A DNA stretch of 64,000 nucleotides from Synechococcus sp. MW101C3 (GTDB taxonomy: Bacteria > Cyanobacteriota > Cyanobacteriia > PCC-6307 > Cyanobiaceae). Made by a program: the position numbers and the translations under genes. The notes below the pieces were generated by a model. It ran no database searches. It worked only from the letters and a program-made list of their open reading frames with translations, and was not told where the DNA came from. The stretch covers positions 62,001 through 126,000 of the forward strand of contig NZ_NQKX01000009.1 of the NCBI RefSeq assembly GCF_002252635.1, given 5' to 3'. Positions 1 to 9,580 of this stretch are shown piece after piece. Positions within the stretch are counted from its first letter, which is position 1. Every line of letters begins with the position of its first letter.

Positions 1-63
1 GCCCGGGGTCAGCAGCAGCCACGGCCAGTGGCGCCGGAGTTCAGCCCTCGGTGATACGGGCAA
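1..63 (-). CDS. ABC transporter permease, N-terminal fragment (PotB/PotC-like), cut by window edge
   Basis: A reading frame enters from the left edge and encodes a basic stretch followed by the start of a hydrophobic segment (RRHWPWLLLTPG). This is how spermidine/putrescine-type permeases often begin. The only plausible start I find in frame is TTG at 61-63, which would overlap the end of the substrate-binding protein gene by about 20 bases. Gene order ATPase, binding protein, permease on one strand supports the call. Only about 20 residues are visible, so the family is inferred mainly from context. Confidence 0.5.
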   Translation of the reverse strand, partial: MPVSPRAELRRHWPWLLLTPG

Positions 64-1252
64 AGCGTTCCTCCCAGCGGGCTTCCTCCTGATCGCTGAG
101 CGGCCCGAAGACATGCAGCTTCTTCTGCATGGCCGCATCCGGGAACATCAGCGGGTTGTTTGCCAACGGGGCGGTGGCGGGATCCTTCGCCAGCACCTCG
201 CGCACCCCTTCCACCGGGGAGATGTACTGCACCGCAGCGGCGATGCGTGCCGCTTCCACCGGCTCGTAGACCCAGTTGAGCCAGCGGGCCACCTCCTGCG
301 GGTGGCGGGCGCCCTTGGGCATCAGCATCACGTCGGCCCAGAGCACACCGCCGCTGTCCGGCACCAGGAAGCGCAGATCGGGCTGCTCCATGGAGAGCTG
401 CGCCACATCCCCCGACCAGCCGATGCAGGCGGCCAGGTTTCCGGCCAGCAAATCGGTCTGGTAGTCGTTGCCGGTGAAGCGACGGATCTGGCCGTCCTTG
501 CGGGCCTGCTCCAACCGGTCGAAGGAGGGCTGGGCTGCGGCCCAGGTGGGGCGGGTGATGTCCTGGCCGTCGGCCAGCATCAGCAGGCCCATGGTGTCGC
601 GCATCTCCAGCAGCGCCGACACGCGGCCCTTGAGCTTTGGATCGAACAGATCATCGATGCCGCGCAGTTCCCGGCCCGTGGCCTTGATGTTGTAAGCAAT
701 GCCAGCGATCCCCGACTGCCAGGGCAGGCTGAAGCGCTGCTCCGGATCCCAGGAAGGCTTGCGCAGGGAGGGGACAAGATTGCGGGCGTTGGGCACCTCC
801 GCCAGCGGCAGCGGTTCCATCCAGCCCAGCCGGATCAGCCGTTCGGCCATCCAGCCGGTGAGCACGATCAGGTCCTGGGCGAGCGGCCGGCCGGCAGCCA
901 GCTGGGGCTGGATGCGGGCGAAGAACTGGCGCACATCATTCACGTCCTCGACGTAGCGCACCTGGATGCCGGTGTCCTTCTGGAAGCGCGCCACACTGCC
1001 GGGGGCGCCAGGGGCGTCCACATCGATATAGAGGGGGAAGTTGGAGATCACCAGCTCCCTGTCCTTGCCGCCGCCGTCGCCGCCCTCGCTCTGGCCGCCG
1101 GTGCCGCCGCCACCCCCACCGCCACAGGCCTGCAGCAGCGGCGGTGTGAGCGCCACCCCCGCAGCCGCCAGCCCCAGCTGGCGCAGAAAGACCCGGCGGC
1201 TGCGGGGGGATGGGGCGGAGCCGGAGCGGGAGGGGGTGAACGGACGGGTCAT
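41..1252 (-). CDS. polyamine/Fe-type ABC transporter substrate-binding lipoprotein (PotD-like)
   Basis: Extracytoplasmic binding protein expected to deliver spermidine/putrescine or a similar cation to the neighbouring permease and ATPase. Starting at ATG 1250-1252 gives 403 residues. The N-terminus has a twin-arginine signature (RR at 19-20, then VFLRQLG) and a lipobox ending LLQAC at Cys43, so it looks like a Tat-exported lipoprotein. A Gly-rich linker follows, then a type 2 periplasmic-binding fold typical of PotD/PotF. The start ATG overlaps the ATPase stop as ATGA, which implies translational coupling. An earlier in-frame ATG at 1303 would bury the start inside the ATPase gene and is less likely. 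The substrate cannot be told from sequence. Confidence 0.85.
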   Translation of the reverse strand: MTRPFTPSRSGSAPSPRSRRVFLRQLGLAAAGVALTPPLLQACGGGGGGGTGGQSEGGDGGGKDRELVISNFPLYIDVDAPGAPGSVARFQKDTGIQVRYVEDVNDVRQFFARIQPQLAAGRPLAQDLIVLTGWMAERLIRLGWMEPLPLAEVPNARNLVPSLRKPSWDPEQRFSLPWQSGIAGIAYNIKATGRELRGIDDLFDPKLKGRVSALLEMRDTMGLLMLADGQDITRPTWAAAQPSFDRLEQARKDGQIRRFTGNDYQTDLLAGNLAACIGWSGDVAQLSMEQPDLRFLVPDSGGVLWADVMLMPKGARHPQEVARWLNWVYEPVEAARIAAAVQYISPVEGVREVLAKDPATAPLANNPLMFPDAAMQKKLHVFGPLSDQEEARWEERFARITEG

Positions 1253-2298
1253 GGGCGGCTGGGCGGCTGGAGGGCGTGGCTGTCGGCGGGGTTCCACCGG
1301 CACCAGAGCTCGGTGCCGATGGAGAGATCGTCCGGCAGGCCGGCGCTGGTATCGATCGCGATCAGCGGCAGATCATTGGCACAGCGCAGACGCACCTCCA
1401 CCGTGGCTCCCTGAAAGGCGAGTTCGCGCACCCGCGCCCGCAGTCCCCGCTCCCCTTCCCCCGGCGGGGAGGCGCTGAGCCGCAGGCGCTCGGGCCGCAG
1501 CAGCCGCACACCCTCCCCGGCACCGTTGGGCAGCAGGTTGGCGGCGCCCAGGAAGGTGGCCACCACGGCGCTGGTGGGGCGTTCATAGAGCTCCCGCGGC
1601 GTGCCCACCTGCTCGAGCCGGCCGCGGTGCAGCACCGCCAGCCGGTCGCTCAGGCTGAGGGCTTCTTCCCGGTCGTGGGTGACCAGCAGGAAGGTGATGC
1701 CCACCTCCCGCTGGATGCGCTTGAGCTCGGAGCGCATGGTGCGACGCAGATCGGGATCGAGTGCCGCCAGCGGTTCGTCCAGCAGCAGGGCAGCCGGGGC
1801 GTTCACCAGCGCCCGCGCCAGCGCCACCCGCTGCTGCTGGCCGCCGGAGAGCTGGTGAGGCCGGCGCCGGGCCAGCTCCGTGAGCCGCACCACCTCAAGC
1901 GCTTCGCCCACCCGGCGGCGGATCTCCGGCTCCGGCCGGCGCAGCGAACGGGGCCCGAAAGCCACGTTGTCCCAGACGCTGAGGTGCGGGAACAGGGCGT
2001 AGTTCTGGAAGACCAGATTCACCGGCCGCCGGTGAGGCGGCGCCTGGGTGAGGTCCTGGCCCTGCAGCAGGATCCGGCCCGCCTGGGGGCGCTCGAAACC
2101 GGCGATCAGGCGCAGGGTGGTGGTCTTGCCGCAGCCGGAGGGGCCCAGCAAGGAGAAGAACTCGCCGGCAGCGATCGACAGGCTGAGGTCGTCGAGGGCG
2201 GCCTGATCGCCGTAGCGATGGCTCACATGGCGCAGCGCGATCGCCTCGGCGGGGAGGGCCGCGACGCGGCCGCTCTCCAGGACGGGCTGCGTGAGCAC
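1249..2298 (-). CDS. potA: ABC transporter ATP-binding protein, PotA-like
   Basis: ATPase of the importer encoded with the two genes downstream. From the chosen GTG at 2296-2298 it has 349 residues. Visible motifs are Walker A GPSGCGKTT near residues 52-60, Q-loop region QNYALFP, signature LSGGQQQRVALARAL, Walker B ALLLDEP followed by D-loop LAALD, and switch histidine in LLVTHD. The C-terminal 100 residues form a TOBE-like regulatory domain, the usual layout of the PotA/FbpC/CysA class. Start choice is uncertain: ATG codons at 2367 and 2436 are also in frame, and a TAGGGC hexamer lies just upstream of 2436. Homology becomes recognisable only from about residue 20 of the version given. Confidence 0.88.
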   Translation of the reverse strand: MLTQPVLESGRVAALPAEAIALRHVSHRYGDQAALDDLSLSIAAGEFFSLLGPSGCGKTTTLRLIAGFERPQAGRILLQGQDLTQAPPHRRPVNLVFQNYALFPHLSVWDNVAFGPRSLRRPEPEIRRRVGEALEVVRLTELARRRPHQLSGGQQQRVALARALVNAPAALLLDEPLAALDPDLRRTMRSELKRIQREVGITFLLVTHDREEALSLSDRLAVLHRGRLEQVGTPRELYERPTSAVVATFLGAANLLPNGAGEGVRLLRPERLRLSASPPGEGERGLRARVRELAFQGATVEVRLRCANDLPLIAIDTSAGLPDDLSIGTELWCRWNPADSHALQPPSRP

Positions 2299-2460
2299 AG
2301 AGGAAGCGCGAATGGGCCCCCTTTTAGCAATGTCCGGCCCGCTGTGATGTCCACCAGCAGCTGGCATCAGCAGTTGAACAGATGGCGCCGGCATGGGGCA
2401 GCGGAGCCAGCCGTTCAGACAGGCGCGACAGGCCATGGCAGGCCTGGGGCCCTAGGTGGC

Positions 2461-3483
2461 CTACTTGATCGCCACCACCATCGAATCAGGCCCTACGAGG
2501 GGTTCCACCCGGCTGCTGGAGAAGCCCGCCTCCCGCATCCAGCCGGCGCAATCGGCGCCGGTGTAATCGAAGCCGCCGGGTGTTTCGATGAGCATGTTGA
2601 GGCTCATCATCAGACCGAAGGCATTCTGCGAGCGGTCGTCGTCGATGATGGCCTCGTAGACGATCAGGGCACCGCCGGGCGGGAGTGCGTCGTAGGCCTT
2701 GGAGATCAGCATCTTCTTTGTGGCGAGATCCCAGTCGTGCAGGATGTGCCCCATCAGCACCACATCGGCCTGAGGCAAGGCCTGCTGAAAGAAGTCACCC
2801 GGCTGGAAGCTGAGGCGATCTGCCACTCCAGCCGCGGCGACATACTCCTCGAACAGCGGCGCCACCTGCGGCAGATCAAAGCCGATGCCCCGCAGGTGTG
2901 GGTTGGCGAGGGCGATCTGGGTAGCGAGATCCCCCTGTGCCGTGCCCACATCCACGAATGTGCCTGCGGTCTGCCAGGGGTAGTGGCGGGCGATCGCCAT
3001 GTTGGCCCCCCGGCTGATGCCGGTCATGGAGGAGAGGAATTCCTTCAGCCGGGCCGGGTCGCTGTAGAGCGTTTCAAACAGCCCCGTGCCGCCGTTGCGC
3101 AACTCGTTCTGCGGCGCGCCCGTGCGCAACGCTTCGGTGAGGTGACCCCAGAAGGGATAGAGGCGATGGTTCGCCATCTCGAGAATGCCGCCCAGGTAGG
3201 TGGGCTTGTTGGGATCGAGGAAGAGATCGCTGTCCGGAGCATTGGCATAGCCGGCCGGGCCACGGCTGAGGAAGCCGAGGGCCACCAGCGCATCGAGAAA
3301 GTCGCGCGCCGCACGCGGATGCAGACCAAGGCGCTCGCTGAGACCTTCGAAAGGTTCCGGACCATCCGCCAGCGCACGGAACACACCGATCTCGATGGCG
3401 CTGAGCAATGTTTTCGAGGCCCAGAACGCCAGGCCGGTCTGCAGGATCTTGTCCGGAGTGGGTTGCTCAGGCACGCGGGTCAC
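2461..3483 (-). CDS. SAM-dependent O-methyltransferase, plant/polyketide (Methyltransf_2) type
   Basis: 340 residues. The first 100 residues look like the winged-helix dimerisation domain of acetylserotonin/caffeate-type O-methyltransferases ([20 protein letters not shown], then a helix-turn-helix-like [19 protein letters not shown]). The Rossmann domain carries the SAM-binding loop [11 protein letters not shown] near residue 180 and the family HILHDW segment with the catalytic-type His. Cyanobacteria have several members of unknown substrate, and small hydroxylated aromatics or carotenoid/chlorophyll-related compounds are possible. The gene stands alone, with 329 bases of non-coding DNA upstream, so it probably has its own promoter. 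The specific substrate is not inferable. Confidence 0.85.
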   Translation of the reverse strand: MTRVPEQPTPDKILQTGLAFWASKTLLSAIEIGVFRALADGPEPFEGLSERLGLHPRAARDFLDALVALGFLSRGPAGYANAPDSDLFLDPNKPTYLGGILEMANHRLYPFWGHLTEALRTGAPQNELRNGGTGLFETLYSDPARLKEFLSSMTGISRGANMAIARHYPWQTAGTFVDVGTAQGDLATQIALANPHLRGIGFDLPQVAPLFEEYVAAAGVADRLSFQPGDFFQQALPQADVVLMGHILHDWDLATKKMLISKAYDALPPGGALIVYEAIIDDDRSQNAFGLMMSLNMLIETPGGFDYTGADCAGWMREAGFSSSRVEPLVGPDSMVVAIK

Positions 3484-3812
3484 CAGATGTTGAAGGGGGG
3501 TCGCAGCAGCGGCCGTGGTTGAGGGTTGACGCCTCTGACAGCGGTTCGCCGCGGTGCAAGCCCGGCGCTACCGCAGCGTCGCTGACGGCGGCAGGGGCAC
3601 TGGAGCCTAAAAGAGGAAGGGTCTGTGGCTGAATCGCGCCTTGGCTGAATCACCCTGCCGGCCGTGGCCGAGGGGGCCGGGCGTGGCCCAGGTGGCACCC
3701 AACCCGCCACGCCCGAGGCCGGCCGTGCGGGTTCCATGAACAGCTGGGACTCCTGCAACCACGCTGATGGGCAGGAACAGTGGCCAATCAGGGGCGCCAG
3801 CACGTGCGCGCC
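3484..3812. other. intergenic region with a large inverted repeat
   Basis: 329 bases with no convincing gene between two leftward genes. GGGCGTGGC at 3679-3687 can pair with GCCACGCCC at 3716-3724, with a 28-base loop. This could end transcription of the membrane-protein gene on the right, although no T-run follows on that strand. The left part should hold the promoter of the methyltransferase gene, but I see no clear -35/-10 pair. Confidence 0.4.
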
Positions 3813-4364
3813 TTAAAACTCCAGCCGGAGCGACAGCAGCAGCAGGGCAGCAGCCGCACCCACCAGGAGGCCGGGGAAACCACCGGCAACCAGCCCTGCC
3901 ACAACCATGAGCACCGCGAACAGAATTTGAACCCTGCGCAGATCACGATTGAGTTGCCTGGTTGAATCCTGGAGCAACCGCCTGCGGGCGATCCGGTTCA
4001 AACGGCTCCTCTCACGCTGTTCAAACAGATTGTTCGTGCTGGAACTGGACGAGGCTGCCTGCCTCCTCTCCTGCAGCCATCGAGCCTGTTGAGTGAACAG
4101 CTGACGGCGGCAGGCCTCAACACTGGCTGTGTGCGCAAGCTGCTCGCCATTGCTGCTGGCGGCGCTACGCGCGCTTTGGAGAGCGGGGCTCTCGGAGATA
4201 CCGGAAGTTGTTGCAGAAAGGGATGAGGCTGCAGGCCTGGAAGCTGATGCAGAGCTGGAATCAGCAGGGAGCGGCGTGGAATCGGAAGCCTCAGGTTCCG
4301 CTGGGTTGGACTGTGTCTTGGGGTTTGGCCTGAGCGGTTCGCTTGGCTGTTCCCGATGAGACAT
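3813..4364 (-). CDS. small membrane protein with long Ser/Pro-rich N-terminal region, unknown function
   Basis: Not recognised. With ATG at 4362-4364 it has 183 residues. Residues 1-80 are low-complexity and rich in Pro, Ser and Ala. A charged segment with several Arg and Gln follows (QARWLQERRQ, RERSRLNRIARRRLL), then two close hydrophobic helices at the C-terminus (ILFAVLMVVAGLVAGGF and LLVGAAAALLLLSL). The layout suggests a soluble disordered or coiled head anchored by a C-terminal hairpin. In-frame ATGs further upstream (4472, 4436, 4412) cannot be excluded. The C-terminal hairpin is the part most likely to be conserved. Confidence 0.6.
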   Translation of the reverse strand: MSHREQPSEPLRPNPKTQSNPAEPEASDSTPLPADSSSASASRPAASSLSATTSGISESPALQSARSAASSNGEQLAHTASVEACRRQLFTQQARWLQERRQAASSSSSTNNLFEQRERSRLNRIARRRLLQDSTRQLNRDLRRVQILFAVLMVVAGLVAGGFPGLLVGAAAALLLLSLRLEF

Positions 4365-5326
4365 ATTGAAGTCGGGAACCCACCAGCGCGGAACATCGGT
4401 CCCCCACTTCATGCGTCTATTGCGATCCTCCGCGGTCATCTCGGGAACAGACGCTGTTATAGACAGCTGCAAAGACTCAAGAGCTTATAGCAGAAGCAGC
4501 AGCAATTCAAGTCAACGCAGGTCGCCGCCTGCTGGCAATCTCAGAGGAAACTCCGCAAGCCGCAAGAAGGGCTGGGGCCCGAAGGGAATTGGCTTCACTT
4601 GTCTATGGGCTTACAGACAAGAACGGGGGCCAAGAGACTGGTGCTTGAAGTCCAGGAAACCATTGGAAAGCGTTTCGGGTCTCCCTTCGCAACCCCGCGA
4701 GGCTCAACGGAGAGGCAGCCCCAGTCAGATCTCGGCCACGGTTCGCCATGCCGGACCACTGAAAGACGTCGGCCCGAAGAGTTCACCCCGAATCGCTAGG
4801 CGTCTGCAGACATGACCAACAGCCTTAAGAGCCCGAAGCCAGAAGCATGGAGCATGGAGCATGGAGTATGGAGTATGGAGTATGGAGTGTTTAACCAGCC
4901 AGAACATACCAGCCCTAGCCGTGAGCAATGGACAAGAAGTATTCAGCAACGAGCAATGAGTGATGGGACATAGGTGATGGGTGATCAGACATGAGCAATC
5001 AGAGAAGCACCTTGGAGATGACGAAGGGGGAAGACAAGACAAACAGAACGATCAATTCAGGCCACTGCGCAGAAACAAGGCTGCCCTGGTGGGCGGGGAT
5101 GATGATGCAGGGCACCAATCAAGCCTGAACCATTACAAACGAAAGCGGAAAACAGGACCCATCCACAACAGCAGGGACAGGACCGCCAAGCGCGGAAAAG
5201 CTGACGAGATAGCCCATCAGGGCAGTGAGGCGGACCTGCCGACGGAGGCGAATGGCTTGAAGCCGTGCAGGCGGAGGCGACCACCTGGGTGTCCCTTCAG
5301 CTGGAGACAAACAGCTGGATGTCTCT
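4365..5326. other. long intergenic region with simple-sequence repeats
   Basis: Almost 1 kb without a credible gene, unusual for this tightly packed window. It holds a heptamer tandem array (4847-4888), a looser stretch of related short words from about 4915 to 5000 (gagcaatg, agtgatgg, ggtgatgg), and the 30-base repeats described separately. Open frames here on both strands are short, rich in Cys/Ser/Pro or Arg, and run through the repeats. It may be a decayed gene or a repeat-expansion zone. I see no tRNA or riboswitch fold in it. Confidence 0.55.
4847..4888. repeat. heptamer tandem repeat ATGGAGY x6 (STRR-like)
   Basis: Six perfect-phase 7-base units: two ATGGAGC followed by four ATGGAGT. 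Heptameric short tandemly repeated repetitive (STRR) sequences are a known feature of cyanobacterial intergenic DNA. Looser relatives follow downstream to about 5000. It lies in non-coding DNA between a membrane-protein gene and the cupin gene. Confidence 0.85.
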
Positions 5327-5347
5327 TCAGGTGGAGGCGAACACCTT
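5244..5347. repeat. degenerate 30-base tandem repeats reaching into the cupin gene
   Basis: Units begin with GGAGGCGA or GGAGACAA at 5244, 5273, 5303 and 5333, with spacings of 29, 30 and 30 bases. Copies share the words CCTGGGTGTC/GCTGGATGTC and CTTCAG. The last partial unit (5333-5347) lies inside the 3' end of the cupin gene, whose stop codon is at 5327-5329. The repeat therefore shapes that protein's last residues. Confidence 0.7.
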
Positions 5348-5821
5348 GAGCAATGACGCCGCCTGGGGGAAGGATTGCCCGAGGACCTCCAGCTCCATCC
5401 GCTCAACCTCCTCCGGCATCACCCGGCCCCACACGGCCGTGCCCAGCAGCGCGTAGCCAAAGGAGCCTCCGGGGGCCACCCGTCCGGCATGGAATGTGCC
5501 GCCTGGAATGGCCAGCTGGGGCCGCTGACCAGACGCCAGGTCACTGCCGACCTGCGCGATCGAGGCATGGCCTTCGGGCGACACCAGCAGCACTTGCAGC
5601 GGGTCTCCCAGGTGGTGGTGATACACCTGGTCGTGGCAGATGCGGTGCAGCTGGATGCCCCGCTCCGGGCTGGCAAGAAAGTAGAGGGTGCCGCCTGGAA
5701 TCTCCCGGGCCACGAAGCTCTCGGCCACCCTGCCGCAGGTGCGATGGGTCTCCAGCCCGAGCCAGGCAACCACCTGCTCGGCGCTGGGTGGCTGGGCCCC
5801 TTTCGGGCCGTGGCCGGGCAA
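5327..5821 (-). CDS. cupin_5 (DUF985) family protein
   Basis: 164 residues matching the small single-cupin family DUF985/cupin_5. The pattern is ETHRTCGRVAESF, then GGTLYFLASPERG, HRICHDQVYHHHLGDPL, a PGGTFHAGRV segment and a GYALLGTAVWGR segment, in the family order. Metal ligands are likely among the His of YHHHLG. The family's function is unsettled; some members are annotated as sugar epimerase-like. It starts with TTG at 5819-5821, only two bases after the thiC stop, so it is almost certainly co-transcribed and translationally coupled with thiC under the TPP riboswitch. The last few residues are encoded inside a 30-base tandem repeat, so the C-terminus may vary between strains. Confidence 0.82.
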   Translation of the reverse strand: MPGHGPKGAQPPSAEQVVAWLGLETHRTCGRVAESFVAREIPGGTLYFLASPERGIQLHRICHDQVYHHHLGDPLQVLLVSPEGHASIAQVGSDLASGQRPQLAIPGGTFHAGRVAPGGSFGYALLGTAVWGRVMPEEVERMELEVLGQSFPQAASLLKVFAST

Positions 5822-5823
5822 CT

Positions 5824-7421
<1,598 letters not shown>

Positions 7422-7430
7422 GACCGGCCA

Positions 7431-7436
7431 AAGCTA
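7431..7436 (-). promoter_or_regulatory. candidate -10 box for thiC
   Basis: TAGCTT on the minus strand lies about 10 bases before the first conserved riboswitch block, where a -10 element would be expected. No good -35 hexamer sits 17 bases upstream, so this is a positional guess. Confidence 0.35.
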
Positions 7437-7478
7437 GCAAGGGTGCCTGTGAATGCCGGAGTTCAGCACAGAACCCAT

Positions 7479-8099
7479 TCAGGGCTGCAGTCCGTTGAGG
7501 GCGGCCGCCACCACCCGGTGGTCGGGGTCGTTCTGCAGACCGCGCAACAGCGCCCGCACCGCTTCGGCACCCTCCGCCGGCGCCGCTTCATGCGCCAGCC
7601 GGCCGAGGATTTCGGCGCCACCCACCCGCACCGAGCTGTCGGGATCGGCGATCGCCATGCGCGCCAGCTCCAGCAGCGGTTCAAACCCCATCACCGCCTG
7701 CTCGGCCAGGGCCGAGAGGATGCTGCAGCGCACCAGCCACTGGTCGTCGGCGGCGAAGGCCTCGCGCAGCAGCGGCCAGGCCTGCTCGGCGCCATAGCTG
7801 GCCAGGGCGTTGGCGGCCTCCGCCCGCACGTTGGCGTCGTCGTCGTGGCGCAGGGCCCGCTGCAGCGCCTCCCAGCCCGCCGCACTGCGCTTCACGCCCA
7901 GGCCGGCGCAGCTGAGCGAGCGCACGATGAAGGGTTCCTGCTCCAGGCCGAGCAGCAGCAGCGGGATCGCCACCTCGCTTTCCACGCCCCGCAGCCCCGC
8001 CAGGGCCGGCATCGCCTGCACCGGATCACCGGAGGCGATGGCGGCGCGCAGGGCGTCCGCATCCAGCGGCGGCTTGCTGTCGGAAGAGGAATCGGCCAT
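7479..8099 (-). CDS. HEAT-repeat protein (NblB / CpcE-like)
   Basis: 206 residues made of about five HEAT-like helical pairs (for example DDDANVRAEAANALASYG, DDQWLVRCSILSALAEQ, DPDSSVRVGGAEILGRLA, DPDHRVVAAALNGL). Cyanobacteria carry many such proteins. The E/F-type phycobilin lyases (CpcE, PecE) and the phycobilisome degradation factor NblB share this pattern and length, so a role in bilin or phycobilisome handling is the best guess. It is transcribed leftward and separated by the riboswitch region from thiC. The exact partner is unknown. Confidence 0.75.
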   Translation of the reverse strand: MADSSSDSKPPLDADALRAAIASGDPVQAMPALAGLRGVESEVAIPLLLLGLEQEPFIVRSLSCAGLGVKRSAAGWEALQRALRHDDDANVRAEAANALASYGAEQAWPLLREAFAADDQWLVRCSILSALAEQAVMGFEPLLELARMAIADPDSSVRVGGAEILGRLAHEAAPAEGAEAVRALLRGLQNDPDHRVVAAALNGLQP

Positions 8100-8111
8100 G
8101 GCTCCACCCTG

Positions 8112-8345
8112 TCACGGAGGGGGAGGAAATGACTGCACCTGCCGGAGGCATTCCCGCACCACCCGGCGGCGACGACGGCGGCGCAGGCTGCTGCTCACCA
8201 GCAGGCCGCTGCCGATCAGCAGCGCCGGCAGACCCTGCACCCGCTGGATTCCCTGACGCGACACGATGCTGACCAGCGCCAGCAGGATCAGCAGCGGCGC
8301 CGACAGCGCCAGCAGCGCGCGGAGTGTGCGGTCGCGGGTGCTCAC
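8112..8345 (-). CDS. small two-helix membrane protein, unknown function
   Basis: 77 residues beginning with GTG at 8343-8345, which overlaps the preceding amidohydrolase stop as GTGA. Two hydrophobic helices (ALLALSAPLLILLALVSIV and LPALLIGSGLLVSS) are followed by a run of seven Arg, consistent with a cytoplasmic basic tail. It resembles the small cyanobacterial proteins grouped as DUF3188, recalled from pattern only. The tight coupling places it last or near last in the ruvB-TPR-amidohydrolase run. Confidence 0.65.
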   Translation of the reverse strand: MSTRDRTLRALLALSAPLLILLALVSIVSRQGIQRVQGLPALLIGSGLLVSSSLRRRRRRRVVRECLRQVQSFPPPP

Positions 8346-9580
8346 ACCCGGCGCTCCATCCAGAGCAGCAGGCTGAGCGTGAGCACCTGCACGCCGACGG
8401 CGATCGCCCCTTCGTCAGGGTCGAAGCCGCCGTTGTGGAGGGCCGCGCAACCCTCGGGCCCGGCCACCCCCAGCCGGAACATGGTGCCCGGCGCAGCAGT
8501 GAGCAGCTCGGCGAAATCCTCCGCCCCCAGGGACGGCTGCTCCAGCCGCCGCACCTGCGGACGATCGAGCAGCGCCAGGGCCGCCTCCTCCACCAGCTCG
8601 GTGAGCGCCGGGTCGTTGTGCACCGGCGGCGAGATGCAGCGGTAGCGCACCCGCGCCTCGCCGCCGTAGCCGCGGCAGATGGCATGCACCGTGTCCTCGA
8701 TCCAGCCGGGCAGTTCGGCGTGCACCTCGGTGTCGAGGCAGCGCACCGTGCCCAGCAGGCGCACATGGTCGGCGATCACATTGAAGGCCTTGCCCCCCTC
8801 GATCCTGCCGAAGCTCACCACCACCGGCTGCAGCGCATCCAGCCGCCGGCTGATCGCCTCCTGCAGACCGCTCACCACCCGGGCCGCGATCCAGATCGCA
8901 TCGGTGGACTGGTGCGGCCGGGCGCCGTGGCCGCCTTCGCCCAGCACCTCCACTTCCAGCTCGCCCGCCGCGGCCGTGAGGCTGCCGCTGCGCACGCCGA
9001 TGCTGCCCACCGGCAGGCTTGGGAACACATGCACGCCGAACAGGGCCTGCACCCCCTCCATGGCGCCGTCGGCCAGCATCCAGGCCGCCCCCTGGGCGAT
9101 TTCCTCGGCTGGCTGAAACAGCAGCCGCACCCGGGCCGTGAGCCGCGGGGCGAGGGGCGCCAGCAGCCGCGCCACCCCCAGGCCGATCGCGGTGTGCAGG
9201 TCGTGCCCGCAGGCATGCATCAGCCCCTGATGGCAGGAGGCGAAAGGCAGGCCGGTGCGCTCCTCCACCGGCAGCGCGTCCATGTCGACCCGCAGAGCCA
9301 GCAGTGGCGCCGCTTCAGGGCCCAGCTCCGCGACCACGCCGGTGCGGCCCACCCCTTCGCGCACGTCCCACCCCAGCAGGCGCAGCTCCCCGGCCACCAG
9401 GGCGGCGGTCTGGTGTTCCGCCCCGCTCAGCTCCGGATGGGCATGAATGTGGCGACGCAGCCCGATCAACTCCGGCATCGCCTGCTGGAGGGCCGCCTCC
9501 AGCTCAAACTGCTGCCAGAGCCTCAGCGGCGCGACCGGCAGGCTGGACAGGGACGGACGCGTTGACGCGGCAGGGCTCAT
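8342..9580 (-). CDS. M20-family amidohydrolase (N-acyl amino acid / hippurate hydrolase type)
   Basis: 412 residues from ATG 9578-9580. Metal-site motifs of the M20D amidohydrolases are clear: RHIHAHPELSG near residue 43, DMDALPVEE, the HACGHDLHTA cysteine/histidine motif, QPAEE, and a later LGAEDFAELL. The lid/dimerisation domain sits in the middle (GEGGHGARPHQSTDAI). It would cleave an N-acyl or amide bond, possibly an auxin-conjugate, hippurate or N-acetyl amino acid type. The start ATG overlaps the TPR gene stop as ATGA, which fixes the start. An ORF reading further upstream (to 10210) is only the shadow of the TPR gene. Confidence 0.92.
   Translation of the reverse strand: MSPAASTRPSLSSLPVAPLRLWQQFELEAALQQAMPELIGLRRHIHAHPELSGAEHQTAALVAGELRLLGWDVREGVGRTGVVAELGPEAAPLLALRVDMDALPVEERTGLPFASCHQGLMHACGHDLHTAIGLGVARLLAPLAPRLTARVRLLFQPAEEIAQGAAWMLADGAMEGVQALFGVHVFPSLPVGSIGVRSGSLTAAAGELEVEVLGEGGHGARPHQSTDAIWIAARVVSGLQEAISRRLDALQPVVVSFGRIEGGKAFNVIADHVRLLGTVRCLDTEVHAELPGWIEDTVHAICRGYGGEARVRYRCISPPVHNDPALTELVEEAALALLDRPQVRRLEQPSLGAEDFAELLTAAPGTMFRLGVAGPEGCAALHNGGFDPDEGAIAVGVQVLTLSLLLWMERRV

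Noticed and set aside
1276-3522. A 748-codon plus-strand open frame over potA and the methyltransferase gene
   Set aside because: It is the antisense shadow of two GC-rich genes with clear motifs on the other strand; its sequence is His/Gln/Arg-rich with no domain.
4725-5042. Protein gene on the minus strand in the repeat region
   Set aside because: Its sequence is the translation of the heptamer repeats (Leu/Ser/Cys/His-rich) and shows no domain.
5244-5347. CRISPR array
   Set aside because: The 30-base period has no unique spacers, and copies grade into one another.
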